A stretch of 64,000 bases of DNA, from positions 137,333 to 201,332 of the forward strand of contig NZ_JAHKNI010000001.1 in the NCBI RefSeq assembly GCF_018860155.1, written 5' to 3'. The notes under the pieces are model-generated. The model ran no database searches. It was not told the origin of the DNA and saw only the letters and a program-made list of their open reading frames with translations. This document shows positions 1-8,494 of the stretch, one piece after another. The position numbers were made by a program, and so were the translations under genes. Each line of letters starts with the position of its first letter. Position 1 is the stretch's first letter. This DNA comes from Nocardia albiluteola. Lineage in GTDB: Bacteria > Actinomycetota > Actinomycetes > Mycobacteriales > Mycobacteriaceae.

Positions 1-2
1 AC

Positions 3-935
3 CTGATCGCGGGCGAACGCGACGTTGACGTCTCCGAGGAGAACCGGGCCGAGACCCTCGCCTATGAGCAGATGATGACTTATATCCAGACCCTGCACGA
101 TGCGGACGACTTCTCATACAGCACAGGTCAGCTCAATGCAATGCACTGGATGTTGCAGGGGCACAGACATACACCGCGCAAGATCGCGGGTCAGTGGCGT
201 CGTGGCCCGGTATACGTGACAGATACCGACGATCCGAGCGTTGCCGCGTATACCGCACCCGATGTCGACCAGCTACCAGCTCTGATGACCGAACTCGTCG
301 ACTGGCTCAACGCCCCCGACGACGTACATCCGCTGATCCGCGCGGCCATGGCCCATCTGAACCTGGTATCGATCCATCCGTGGGCCGACGGCAATGGCAG
401 GATGTCACGCTCCCTGCAGACATTGCTAATTGCCCGGGAAGGGGTCCTGGCTCCCGAATTCTCGTCTATCGAGGCATGGCTGGGACGGTCGCGCAATACG
501 TGGGAGTACTACCGCGTGCTCGGCCGCCGCGGCACCGTATTCCGGCCGGAACAGGATGCATCCGAATGGATTCGGTTCAATCTGACCGCCTATCACCAGC
601 AGGCGCAGACCGTGCATGCCCGGTGGATCCGCACCGGGAAGGTGTGGGCGTTGCTGGACGAGTTCGCCGCAAACACCGAACTCGATGAACGGGTTGTCGC
701 AGCTCTACATGATGTGGCGATATCCGGCCGGGTGCGGCGCACTCGGTACGAACAGTCGGAAGGGCTGAGCCTGCAACAGGCCCAGCGCGATCTACGCGAC
801 CTCGTCAATCTGGGAATACTCGAGCCCGTCGGTCGCACCCGCGCGCGCTACTACATCGCCGGACCGCAATTCCCCGCCGATGTCCTCGATATCGCACAGA
901 CACCGTTCGTGTTATCCGACCCATACGGGGGATAG
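3..935 (+). CDS. Fic family protein (N-terminus outside window)
   Basis: Fic-domain protein. The family mostly transfers AMP (sometimes another nucleotide monophosphate) to hydroxyl side chains of target proteins; the target here cannot be told. The frame is open to the left edge of the window, so the start is missing and about 310 codons remain. The Fic core motif HPWADGNGR is complete at nucleotides 375-401, with the family's catalytic His and the phosphate-binding loop. The C-terminal 60 residues look like a winged-helix domain, the common Fic plus winged-helix layout. The inhibitory helix, often N-terminal, cannot be judged because of the truncation. The gene converges on the M13 peptidase gene, with a strong hairpin between them. 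The family call is firm; the activity is inferred. Confidence 0.88.
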   Translation: MIAGERDVDVSEENRAETLAYEQMMTYIQTLHDADDFSYSTGQLNAMHWMLQGHRHTPRKIAGQWRRGPVYVTDTDDPSVAAYTAPDVDQLPALMTELVDWLNAPDDVHPLIRAAMAHLNLVSIHPWADGNGRMSRSLQTLLIAREGVLAPEFSSIEAWLGRSRNTWEYYRVLGRRGTVFRPEQDASEWIRFNLTAYHQQAQTVHARWIRTGKVWALLDEFAANTELDERVVAALHDVAISGRVRRTRYEQSEGLSLQQAQRDLRDLVNLGILEPVGRTRARYYIAGPQFPADVLDIAQTPFVLSDPYGG

Positions 936-1026
936 AAGATCCACCCGTTGGTTGGCTGCCGATTTGGCACGCCCTACGTGGAATCCGCTGGCCGACAACA
1001 AATCCCGAATTCCAGACAGGCACCGT

Positions 1027-1069
1027 GCACAGAGAGTGGTACCTCCGGGAAAGGTACCGCTCTCTGTGC
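1027..1069. terminator. Long hairpin between convergent genes
   Basis: Two 18-base arms (1027-1044 and 1052-1069) pair with only one G-T wobble around a 7-base loop. The hairpin sits between the Fic stop and the M13 peptidase stop, which converge, so it probably acts as a two-way terminator. There is no T-run on either side, as is common in actinomycetes. Confidence 0.6.
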
Positions 1070-1087
1070 GAACGACGGTTCGTGCGC

Positions 1088-3070
1088 CTACCAGATGCGC
1101 ACCCGCTCGGCGGGGGCGAGGTACAGCTCGTCGCCGGGCTCGACCTCGAATGCCTCGTGGAAGGTGTCGAGGTTGCGGACGACGCCATTGCAGCGGAACT
1201 CCGGCGGGGAGTGGGGGTCGACAGCGAGGCGGCGGATGGCCTCCTCGGCGCGAGCCTTGGTACGCCAGACCTGCGCCCAGCCGAAGAACACGCGCTGCAG
1301 GCCGGTCAGGCCGTCGATGACGGGAGGCTGATCGGCGCCCAGGGCGATCTGGTAGGCCACGAGGGCGATCGAGAGGCCGCCGAGATCGCCGATGTTCTCG
1401 CCGATCGTGAACTCGCCGTTGACCTTGTGGTTGCCGGCGAGAGCCTGGGGGGAGAACTGGTTGTACTGGTCGATCAGAGCCTTGGTGCGCTTGCTGAATT
1501 CGGTGCGGTCGGCGTCGGTCCACCAGTCGACCATGTTGCCGTCGCCGTCGTATTTGCTGCCCTGATCGTCGAACCCGTGGCCGATCTCGTGACCGATGAC
1601 GGCGCCGATGCCACCGTAGTTGGCCGCGTCGTCGGCGTTCATGTCGAAGAACGGCGGCTGCAGGATCGCGGCGGGGAACACGATCTCGTTCATGCCCGGG
1701 TTGTAGTAGGCATTGACCGTCTGCGGGGTCATGAACCACTCGTCGCGATCGACCGGGCCGCCCAGCTTGTTCATGTCGCGGTCGTGATCGGCGGCATGCC
1801 CGCTGCGGTAGTTGCCGACCAGATCCGACGGGTCGATGTGCACCTCGGAGTAGTCGCGCCACCGATCCGGGTAGCCGATCTTCGGGGTGAACTTCTCCAG
1901 CTTGGCCAGCGCCGCCCGGCGGGTGTCGGGCCCCATCCACTCCAGCTCGGCGATGTTGCGGCGGTACGCCTCCTGCAGATTCTCCACCAGCACCTGCATG
2001 CGCTGCTTGGCCGCGGGCGGGAAGTGCTGTGCCACATAAAGTTTGCCGACGACCTCGCCGAGCAGGTCCTCCACCAGCGACACCGCGCGCTTCCAGCGCT
2101 CCCGGTTCTCCTGGGTGCCGGACAGGGTGCGGCCGTTGAAGTCGAAGGCCTCCTCGACGATCGCCGCGGTGAGATATGACGCCCGCGCCCGCAGCACGCG
2201 CCAGCTCGCCCATGCCTGCCAATCCGCCAGCGGCTCCGAGGCCCACAGCCCGGCGAAGGTGCGCACGTAGTCCGGCTGGCGCACAACGAGTTCGGCGAAG
2301 AGCTCCGGACCGGACTTCTCCACGTTCTCGGCCAGGGCGGAGGTCCAGGCATCCCAATCGAATTCGGGATGCTCGGCGGACAGGTCCGCGAATGTGGTGA
2401 GGTTGTAGCTCAATTCGGCATCGCGGCGGCGCACCACGTCCCAGTGCCCGGCGGCCAGCTTGGTCTCGAGCTCGAACACGCGCTGCGGATCGAGATCGAG
2501 CCCGGCCAGGGCGAACATGCGCCCGATGTGCTCGACGTACTTGGTGCGGATCTCGGCGTAGTCGTCGCCGCGGTAGTAGGACTCGTCGGGCAGTCCGATG
2601 CCGGCCTGGCTGGCATGCACCAGATAGCGCTGCGAGTTCTTGTCGTCGGTGTCGACATAGAACCCGAGCGCGCCGCCGACGCCGGTGCGCTGCAGCCGGC
2701 CCAGCAGCGCCGCGAACTCGCTGCGATCGGCGACCGACGCCACCGCGGCCAGTTCCTGCGCAATCGGGGTCAGCCCGGCCGCCTCGGCCGCGGCCTCGTC
2801 CATGAAGCTGTTGTACAGATCGCCGATCTTGCGCTCGTCCGAGCCGGGGGCGGCATCGGAGGCGGACGCGGCCTGGATGATCTTGCGCACGTCCAGCTCG
2901 GCCTGGTCGTACAGCGTGCGGAAGGCGCCGTCGACCGCGCGGTCCGCGGGGATCTCGTGGGTATCCAGCCATTGGCCGTTGACGTGCGCGAACAGGTCGT
3001 CCTGCACCCGCACGGCGGCGTCGCGGAAGGAGAGATCAAGGCCCGAGGAACTCGTCACGTCTGCAGTCAC
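1088..3070 (-). CDS. M13 family zinc metallopeptidase (PepO/Zmp1-like)
   Basis: Neprilysin-type endopeptidase, 660 residues from the chosen GTG, close to the roughly 660 residues of mycobacterial Zmp1. The zinc motif HEIGH is near residue 493 inside VIGHEIGHGFDDQG. The third ligand motif ENIGD is near residue 555, and the substrate-binding motif NAYYNP lies upstream of HEIGH. The C-terminus ends in RIW, as usual for the family. No signal peptide is visible; the N-terminus begins directly with the M13 N-terminal domain, again like Zmp1. An ATG at 3130 would add 20 residues that do not look like the family, so the GTG at 3070 was preferred. The gene stands alone and its substrate is unknown. 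In M. tuberculosis Zmp1 is linked to virulence; that is family knowledge, not shown here. Confidence 0.93.
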   Translation of the reverse strand: MTADVTSSSGLDLSFRDAAVRVQDDLFAHVNGQWLDTHEIPADRAVDGAFRTLYDQAELDVRKIIQAASASDAAPGSDERKIGDLYNSFMDEAAAEAAGLTPIAQELAAVASVADRSEFAALLGRLQRTGVGGALGFYVDTDDKNSQRYLVHASQAGIGLPDESYYRGDDYAEIRTKYVEHIGRMFALAGLDLDPQRVFELETKLAAGHWDVVRRRDAELSYNLTTFADLSAEHPEFDWDAWTSALAENVEKSGPELFAELVVRQPDYVRTFAGLWASEPLADWQAWASWRVLRARASYLTAAIVEEAFDFNGRTLSGTQENRERWKRAVSLVEDLLGEVVGKLYVAQHFPPAAKQRMQVLVENLQEAYRRNIAELEWMGPDTRRAALAKLEKFTPKIGYPDRWRDYSEVHIDPSDLVGNYRSGHAADHDRDMNKLGGPVDRDEWFMTPQTVNAYYNPGMNEIVFPAAILQPPFFDMNADDAANYGGIGAVIGHEIGHGFDDQGSKYDGDGNMVDWWTDADRTEFSKRTKALIDQYNQFSPQALAGNHKVNGEFTIGENIGDLGGLSIALVAYQIALGADQPPVIDGLTGLQRVFFGWAQVWRTKARAEEAIRRLAVDPHSPPEFRCNGVVRNLDTFHEAFEVEPGDELYLAPAERVRIW

Positions 3071-3152
3071 GCTGTCCAGTATGCCGATGCGAGCCGACCT
3101 CCGCGACGAACCAGCACATACCGGGCACATCGCCCCGCGGCGCCGTCGTGGC

Positions 3153-3542
3153 TCAGACCGACAGCGGGGTCCGATCGAATTCGCCGTCGCGCGCGCCGGC
3201 CACGAAGGCCGCCCACTCGCCCGGGGTGTAGGTCAGCGAGACCGCGCCGTGCCGGATCGTGGTGTGACCGTCGGCCCCGCGCTCGGCCACCGGCCCGGCG
3301 GGATCGGCCACCGCCACCCGGCCCAGCACCGCGTCGAGGAAGGCCATCCATTGGCCCGCGCTCACGGTGATGACCGGCTCGTCCTGCGGCCGGTTCGCCG
3401 GATTGCGCCGGAACTTGCTATCGCGGACGAGGACCGCCGCCCAGTCGAACCGGACCTCGACGCACTGGTTGCCGTTGTTGGTGCGGGTCGAGGCGAACCA
3501 GCCGGTGACCTCCGGCCGATACAGAACCTGTGAATACGGCAT
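3153..3542 (-). CDS. DUF397 domain protein, two tandem copies
   Basis: Small protein of 129 residues with two DUF397-like units. The first has the typical FASTRTNNGNQCVEV and VRDSKF...PVITVSAGQW pattern. The second is a shorter C-terminal copy with ISLTYTPGEWAAF-type spacing (SLTYTPGEW). DUF397 proteins in actinomycetes are encoded beside XRE regulators with a DUF5753 domain, and that is the case here: the upstream XRE gene ends 10 bases before this start, so the two are surely co-transcribed. Such pairs are thought to act as regulator and partner in developmental control. The exact function is unknown. Confidence 0.85.
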   Translation of the reverse strand: MPYSQVLYRPEVTGWFASTRTNNGNQCVEVRFDWAAVLVRDSKFRRNPANRPQDEPVITVSAGQWMAFLDAVLGRVAVADPAGPVAERGADGHTTIRHGAVSLTYTPGEWAAFVAGARDGEFDRTPLSV

Positions 3543-3552
3543 GGGCAGAATT

Positions 3553-4404
3553 TTACACGCGAGCGTACTTTCTGATCATGGCCAATGAGTCAGTGCGACT
3601 GAGGGATTGGTCCAGCGTTCGCACATATGCGAACGCAAGATCGCGAACTTGTTCCGGATTGTCGACCGCACCCCCGAAGACCGCGCTCTCGGACCATCCG
3701 AAAGTCGGCAGGGTCTCCCCGGCGAAATCGAGCAGATGGAAGCTGGCCGCGCCCAGGATCGCGCCGGCGGGAGCGCTGAACGGGATGACCCGCAGCTCGA
3801 CGGTGTCGACCCGATCGAGCAAGTTCACCAGATACTCCAGCTGCCCGCGCAGCACCTTCGGCCCGCCGATCTGCTGCAGCAGCGTCGCCTCGCCGACCAC
3901 GGCGGTCAGATTCACCGGATCCGGGCCGTGCACCCGCTGCTGTCTTCGCATCCGCACCGCCACCAACTGCTCCACCTGCACCGGCCTGATCATCACATCC
4001 GCGCTGATCAGCGCCCGGGCATAGTCCTCGGTCTGGAGCAGGCCGGGTATCACCAGGCTGTCGTAGCTGCGAATGCTCTCCGCGCCGTACTCCATCCCGT
4101 AGTAGCGCTGCAGCTCCACACCGGTCAGGGCCGAGGTCTTGGCCCACCAGCCGCGCTCCTTGCTGGCCTGCAGCAGGGCCAGCAGCTCCTCGCGCTCCTC
4201 GTCGGAGACATCCAGCAGTTCCAGCACCGGGCCGATGGTGTTCACGGTCAGGACCCTGCGGCCCTTCTCCACGTGCGACCAGTTGGCCGCGGTGAATCCC
4301 ACCCGCCTGGCGAAGGTCGCCGAATCGAATCCGCGTTGTTCACGCAGTTCCCGCAGGCGCAGAACCAGTTCCCACCGGGCCACCGTGGGGGACAGAGGTG
4401 CCAT
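3553..4404 (-). CDS. XRE family regulator with DUF5753 domain
   Basis: Transcription regulator of 283 residues. An N-terminal helix-turn-helix of the XRE/Cro type lies around residues 15-70 (LRELREQRGFDSATFARRVG, then NWSHVEKGRR). The rest is a DUF5753 domain, which includes the typical WWAKTSAL, YYGMEYGAESIRSYD and IPGLLQTEDYARAL segments. It is followed at once by the DUF397 gene, and transcribed divergently from the gene at 4518. The 113-base gap between them probably holds both promoters. No target can be assigned from sequence. Confidence 0.92.
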   Translation of the reverse strand: MAPLSPTVARWELVLRLRELREQRGFDSATFARRVGFTAANWSHVEKGRRVLTVNTIGPVLELLDVSDEEREELLALLQASKERGWWAKTSALTGVELQRYYGMEYGAESIRSYDSLVIPGLLQTEDYARALISADVMIRPVQVEQLVAVRMRRQQRVHGPDPVNLTAVVGEATLLQQIGGPKVLRGQLEYLVNLLDRVDTVELRVIPFSAPAGAILGAASFHLLDFAGETLPTFGWSESAVFGGAVDNPEQVRDLAFAYVRTLDQSLSRTDSLAMIRKYARV

Positions 4405-4517
4405 GTGCGCCGATGGTACGCCGCCGAATTCGCTGGCGTGTGACTATTGTCATTTCGATTGCGCAGGGTTAGCGTCGATCTATCGGTGCACCGCCATCCA
4501 ATGCTGGGAGGCTCGCC

Positions 4518-5045
4518 ATGGGCACGCTCGACGACCCGGCACCCGCCGCGCCGGCGCCCGCGCTCACCGCGCCGGTGGCATCCTTCGTGACCACCCAGGA
4601 GGCGCTCGAGCGCTGCCGGCGCTACCGCAAGGAAAACGGTCTGTACGGCATGGTCGAGCCGCACCTGGGCCGGATCATGCTGGAGATCGGGGCCATCGGA
4701 GCGGTCACCGTCCCCGCGGCGCTGGGCACGCGGGTACGCGAACGGCTGCGGGCCAACGGCGAGCCCGGCGCGGCCCCACACGGTCGCTGCGGCCCGATCA
4801 TCGGACATCCGCGCTCGAGCCGCTGGACCTTCCTGACCGCGCACGCCGACGAATCCGTGCACGATACGGCCGTGCTGGCGGCGCTGTACCGGGAGTATGC
4901 GGGGCTGGCGCTGCCGGGCACGAGGATCGTGCTGCCCTCTCCGGCCGACGAACGCACCGGCTACCGGGTCTGGATCGACTCACCCGAGGGCCATTTCCGC
5001 CCCGACCTGGCCGAGGTCATCGCGGCGATTCGCGACAGGCACTGA
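4518..5045 (+). CDS. Hypothetical protein divergent from XRE/DUF397 pair
   Basis: I do not recognise this 175-residue protein. It has no signal peptide or membrane segment. It starts at an ATG with a good ribosome-binding site (GGGAGG, 6 bases upstream). An Ala/Pro-rich head of about 25 residues is followed by a compact domain with TTQEALERCRRYR, a Gly/Val-rich stretch, and a C-terminal segment ending in DLAEVIAAIRDRH. Its position, divergent from the XRE/DUF397 pair, suggests it may be a target or partner of that regulator; this is inference only. Confidence 0.7.
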   Translation: MGTLDDPAPAAPAPALTAPVASFVTTQEALERCRRYRKENGLYGMVEPHLGRIMLEIGAIGAVTVPAALGTRVRERLRANGEPGAAPHGRCGPIIGHPRSSRWTFLTAHADESVHDTAVLAALYREYAGLALPGTRIVLPSPADERTGYRVWIDSPEGHFRPDLAEVIAAIRDRH

Positions 5046-5046
5046 G

Positions 5047-5529
5047 TCAGCGCACGGGCGTGGGTGTGTTCTGCAGGCTCGACCTCCATTCGTCGGCACA
5101 CTTCTGAACCTGCGACTGGTCGTTGCCCGCCCGCTTCACGCAGTCCATGTAGTCCCGGCCGCCGTGATCGGCGAGCCAGTTACCCGCCACGATGCCGACC
5201 ACGATGCCGCCGGCCAGGCCCAGGACGGCCAGGATCAGCCCGGTGATCGCCATCCCGCCGCCCGTGGCGGTACCCCGGCGCGCCTTGACCGTGGCGATAA
5301 TGCCGAAGAGCAGGCCGAGCAGGCCGAAGAACACCCCGCCCAGCACCGTCGGGGTGCTCAGCAGCGCCAGGACGCCCAGCACCAGCGCCGTGACGGCCAA
5401 GCCGCGACCGCCCTGCGGCCGGTACTGCTCGCCGGGCGGCATCGGATAGCCCTCGGAGGGCGGTGGGGGATAGCCGCCGCCGGGGCCCTGTGCAGACGGG
5501 TACTGACCGGGCGGGGGATACTCCGTCAT
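5047..5529 (-). CDS. DUF4190 domain membrane protein
   Basis: Small membrane protein, 160 residues. A Pro/Gly/Tyr-rich cytoplasmic head of about 45 residues precedes two hydrophobic blocks (about residues 45-75 and 85-110) separated by a short KARRGT loop; this is the DUF4190 layout. A short soluble tail with two Cys follows (YMDCVKRAG and VQKCADEW), perhaps disulphide bonded outside the membrane. The ATG at 5529 is preferred over an upstream start because GAGAGGA lies just before it and the MTEYPPPGQYP head is typical. It converges on the hypothetical gene ending at 5045. The function of the family is unknown. Confidence 0.8.
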   Translation of the reverse strand: MTEYPPPGQYPSAQGPGGGYPPPPSEGYPMPPGEQYRPQGGRGLAVTALVLGVLALLSTPTVLGGVFFGLLGLLFGIIATVKARRGTATGGGMAITGLILAVLGLAGGIVVGIVAGNWLADHGGRDYMDCVKRAGNDQSQVQKCADEWRSSLQNTPTPVR

Positions 5530-5599
5530 GGCTGTCCTCTCGTCGACCCGGGCGCACGGCCGGGTTCGCTTCGGCTGCCGATGGTATTGCCCGGTGCGG

Positions 5600-6391
5600 C
5601 TATTGCCCACCCAGGCGTGCGTGCATCTCCCACACCAGCATCTCCGAGGGTCTATTCGCCGTGATCCGCTGGCCGCCGCTGCGCGTCAGGCGCACCGCAT
5701 CGCCCGCGTACAGCACGCCCAGGCCCTCCATCTCGACCTCGCCCTCGGTCACGAACAGGTGCAGATAGGGCGCCGCGGGCAGGTCGACGACCGCGGGCTG
5801 ACCGGGCAGACCCAGGCGCGCGACGTGCATGGCCGAATGGCTGCTGTTGATGGCGATCGCGGTGCGATCGCGGTAGCGGGGCAGGCCGGAGGCCACCGTG
5901 ACCAGGCCCCCGCCGGCCAGCTCGTCGTCGATCTCGAGCTGCTGGTAGCCGGGCTCCAGACCGGGCTCGTCGGGCACCACCCACATCTGCACGAAATGCA
6001 CCGGATCGTCGTGCTCACCGGTGCCGCCCTGCTCGGGCGGCAGATGCCAGGAATCGTTCTTCTCCGAGTGCAGGATCCCCGTGCCCGCGCTCATCCGCTG
6101 CGCCAGTCCGGGATAGATGACGCCGGCGTGCCCCAGCGAATCCTGATGCACCAGTGAGCCACTGAGCACCCAGGTCACGATCTCCATGTCCCGATGCGGA
6201 TGGGTCTCGAAACCCTCGCCGGGCCGCACGACATCCTCGTTGTTGACGAGTAACAGTCCGTGGTGGGTGTTTTCGGGATCGTAGTGTTCGCCGAAGGAGA
6301 AGGAATGCTTCGAATCCAGCCATGCCACACGGGTTTTCATGCGATCGCCGGCGCGATGGACATCGATGTGCGGGGTTGTGAGTGTGGACAC
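5600..6391 (-). CDS. Pirin family protein (YhhW-like)
   Basis: Bicupin of the pirin family, 263 residues. The N-terminal cupin carries the metal-binding pattern ETHPHRDMEIVTWVLSG and a downstream SAGTGILHSE, both diagnostic of pirins. The C-terminal cupin is present and includes LHLFVTEGEVEMEG. Members have been shown to have quercetinase activity or to modulate metabolism, but the role here is open. The gene starts with GTG behind a strong GAGGAGG. It is transcribed away from the MFS transporter gene, with about 205 bases between them that must hold both promoters. Confidence 0.92.
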   Translation of the reverse strand: MSTLTTPHIDVHRAGDRMKTRVAWLDSKHSFSFGEHYDPENTHHGLLLVNNEDVVRPGEGFETHPHRDMEIVTWVLSGSLVHQDSLGHAGVIYPGLAQRMSAGTGILHSEKNDSWHLPPEQGGTGEHDDPVHFVQMWVVPDEPGLEPGYQQLEIDDELAGGGLVTVASGLPRYRDRTAIAINSSHSAMHVARLGLPGQPAVVDLPAAPYLHLFVTEGEVEMEGLGVLYAGDAVRLTRSGGQRITANRPSEMLVWEMHARLGGQ

Positions 6392-6596
6392 CGCGGTCCT
6401 CCTCTCGGGCCGAGCAGCGATCGCCTTTCAGGGTAGGAGCGGATACCGCACCGGACCCTGAATTCCTCTTGAATTCTAGCGTGCCACAGCATTGCCCAGG
6501 GTGACGCGGTATCCACAGCAACAATCCCGCATACACACCGGGGCGCGGCGGGCGGCAAATGACCAGCGTCGGAGGGGTATCCAGTACCCTCGCGGG

Positions 6597-7967
6597 GTGT
6601 CCGGTGGACCCGATGACGAGGTAGCCGCGCCCGGCCGGTCCGCCGCGCGGCACGAGCTGCTCCGCGCGCTGCGGCAATCCGGTGCGGATCTGCCGCGGTT
6701 GGCGCTGGTGCGGTTCGCCGGGCAGTTCGGGGACGGGATGTTCCAGGCGGCGCTGTCGGGGGTGATCCTGTTCGATCCCGCGCGACGGACCGATCCGCTG
6801 GCCATCGCGGCCGGGTTCGCGGTGCTGTTGCTGCCGTATTCGGTGATCGGTCCGTACGCCGGTGCGCTGCTGGACCGCTGGGACCGGCGCATGGTCCTGC
6901 TGGTGGCAAATGTGTTGCGCGCCTTGCTGATCGGCGTGACGAGCGGATGCCTGCTCGCCGGCGCGCCGACATCGCTGCTGCTGACGCTGGCCCTGTCGGT
7001 GGTCGGGATCAGCCGATTCGTGATGGCCGGGGTGTCCGCGGCGCTGCCTCGGGTGGTGGATCGGCGGTGGCTGGTGGCGATGAATTCGGTCCTCGCGACG
7101 GTGGCCTCCGGCTGCGCGGGCGCCGGGGCGGCGGTGGCGGTCGCGATCATCGGGGCCATCGGCGCCGGGGACCTGTCCGGGGCGGTCGCGGTGGCGGCGA
7201 GCGCGAGCGGGTCGGTGATCGGGGCGGTGTGCGCGATCGGATTCGGCGCCGGGACGCTGGGGCCCGCGCCGGACGAGCGCGCGGGCCGGCGGCCCAGCTC
7301 GGTCCGGGCGATTCTGACGGGGCTGCGAACGGGCGCCGGGGCGGTCTGGGAATCGGTGGAATGCACGACCGCGATGATCGGGATCGGCGTGCACCGGATC
7401 GTCTTCGGCGCGGACACGCTCCTGATGGTGCTGGTGCTGCGGCGCTCGACCCGCGCCGGACTCTCGCTCAGCGGCGGACTGGTCGGCTTCGGGGTGGCGA
7501 TCGCCGCGACCGCCTCCGGCATGCTGGTCGCCGCCGTGATCGCGCCGCTGCTGATCCCGCGCCTGGGCCGGGCGCGGACCGTGGTGGTGGGGCTGTTCAC
7601 CGCGCTCGTGGTGCAGGTCGTCCTGGTCACCCCCATCACGCTCACCACCAGCGCCGACGATCGGCGGGCCCGGACACTGCTGTTGGCGGGCGCCTTCCTG
7701 CTCGGTCTCGCCGGGCAGACCATCAAGCTCACCGGCGATGCCGCGATGCAGATCGATATCGACGACGCCCGGCGCGGCCAGGTGTTCGCGCTGCAGGACA
7801 CCGTGTTCAATATCGCCTTCGTGCTGGCGATCGCGGTGGCCGCGGCGGTGATGCCCGCGGACGGGCGTTCGGTCGGGGTGGTACTGGCGGGAGCCTGCTG
7901 TTACGGACTGGGGATCGGGGTCGTCGCGGTGAATTCGCGGCTGCGGCGCGGGCGCAGGCTCGCCTGA
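6597..7967 (+). CDS. MFS transporter
   Basis: Major facilitator superfamily permease of 456 residues with about 12 hydrophobic segments. The N-terminal half has the MFS signature between segments 2 and 3 (YAGALLDRWDRR, a variant of the GxxxDRxGRR motif). The substrate is unknown; the overall look is of a drug or metabolite exporter. The GTG at 6597 was chosen because an upstream extension to 6492 adds an Arg-rich stretch unlike a transporter head. It ends 16 bases before the stop of the convergent DUF6802-like gene. Confidence 0.85.
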   Translation: MSGGPDDEVAAPGRSAARHELLRALRQSGADLPRLALVRFAGQFGDGMFQAALSGVILFDPARRTDPLAIAAGFAVLLLPYSVIGPYAGALLDRWDRRMVLLVANVLRALLIGVTSGCLLAGAPTSLLLTLALSVVGISRFVMAGVSAALPRVVDRRWLVAMNSVLATVASGCAGAGAAVAVAIIGAIGAGDLSGAVAVAASASGSVIGAVCAIGFGAGTLGPAPDERAGRRPSSVRAILTGLRTGAGAVWESVECTTAMIGIGVHRIVFGADTLLMVLVLRRSTRAGLSLSGGLVGFGVAIAATASGMLVAAVIAPLLIPRLGRARTVVVGLFTALVVQVVLVTPITLTTSADDRRARTLLLAGAFLLGLAGQTIKLTGDAAMQIDIDDARRGQVFALQDTVFNIAFVLAIAVAAAVMPADGRSVGVVLAGACCYGLGIGVVAVNSRLRRGRRLA

Positions 7968-7983
7968 GGGCACGACGGAGGCC

Positions 7984-8292
7984 TCATTCCGCGACGTCCG
8001 TTCGGGAGAGTTCGGCATCCGCGGGCCAGATCTGGTGATCCCAGGTGCCCAGGCCGCTGGGATCGGTGAAGTAGTGGTCGAGCACCCCGTCGCCGTCCAG
8101 GTCCAGAGCGGCGATATCGGCGACGCCGTCGCCGTTCGAATCCCAGAGGGCGTCGTCGGCCCGGCCGGAACCGTCGAAATCGAGCCGGACCGCGTCGCAC
8201 CCACCGGATCCGGACAGCGCCAGGTCCGCCGGCGACGACCAGGCGTGGACGGTGCCGTCACCGGTGCCGAAGACGTAATCGATATCGGTCAT
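7984..8292 (-). CDS. Small Asp/Gly-repeat protein (DUF6802-like)
   Basis: Acidic protein of 102 residues made of repeated calcium-binding-like loops: DFDGSGRADD, DSNGDGVADI, DLDGDGVLDH. This pattern is shared with dockerin or EF-hand-like loops and with the short actinobacterial DUF6802 family, which I think this is. No signal peptide is visible. It diverges from the secreted DUF4185 gene with about 200 bases between. The function is unknown; binding of calcium is a fair inference from the DxDxDG-type loops. Confidence 0.75.
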   Translation of the reverse strand: MTDIDYVFGTGDGTVHAWSSPADLALSGSGGCDAVRLDFDGSGRADDALWDSNGDGVADIAALDLDGDGVLDHYFTDPSGLGTWDHQIWPADAELSRTDVAE

Positions 8293-8494
8293 ACGGATTT
8301 CGACGCACCGTACTGCCTGCGGGTTCCCGGCGAATCGGGCCGGATTTGCCCGCCGCGCCGGGGTTTACCCGGCACCGGGGCGAGTCGGTCGGCTAGATTG
8401 AGCACCGCTGTGCCGACGCCCGGTGATGGCCGGGACCAATGCACTGCCATGACGGCGCGGCGAATACCGGAGCGGACCGAGAGAGGCCACTGGC

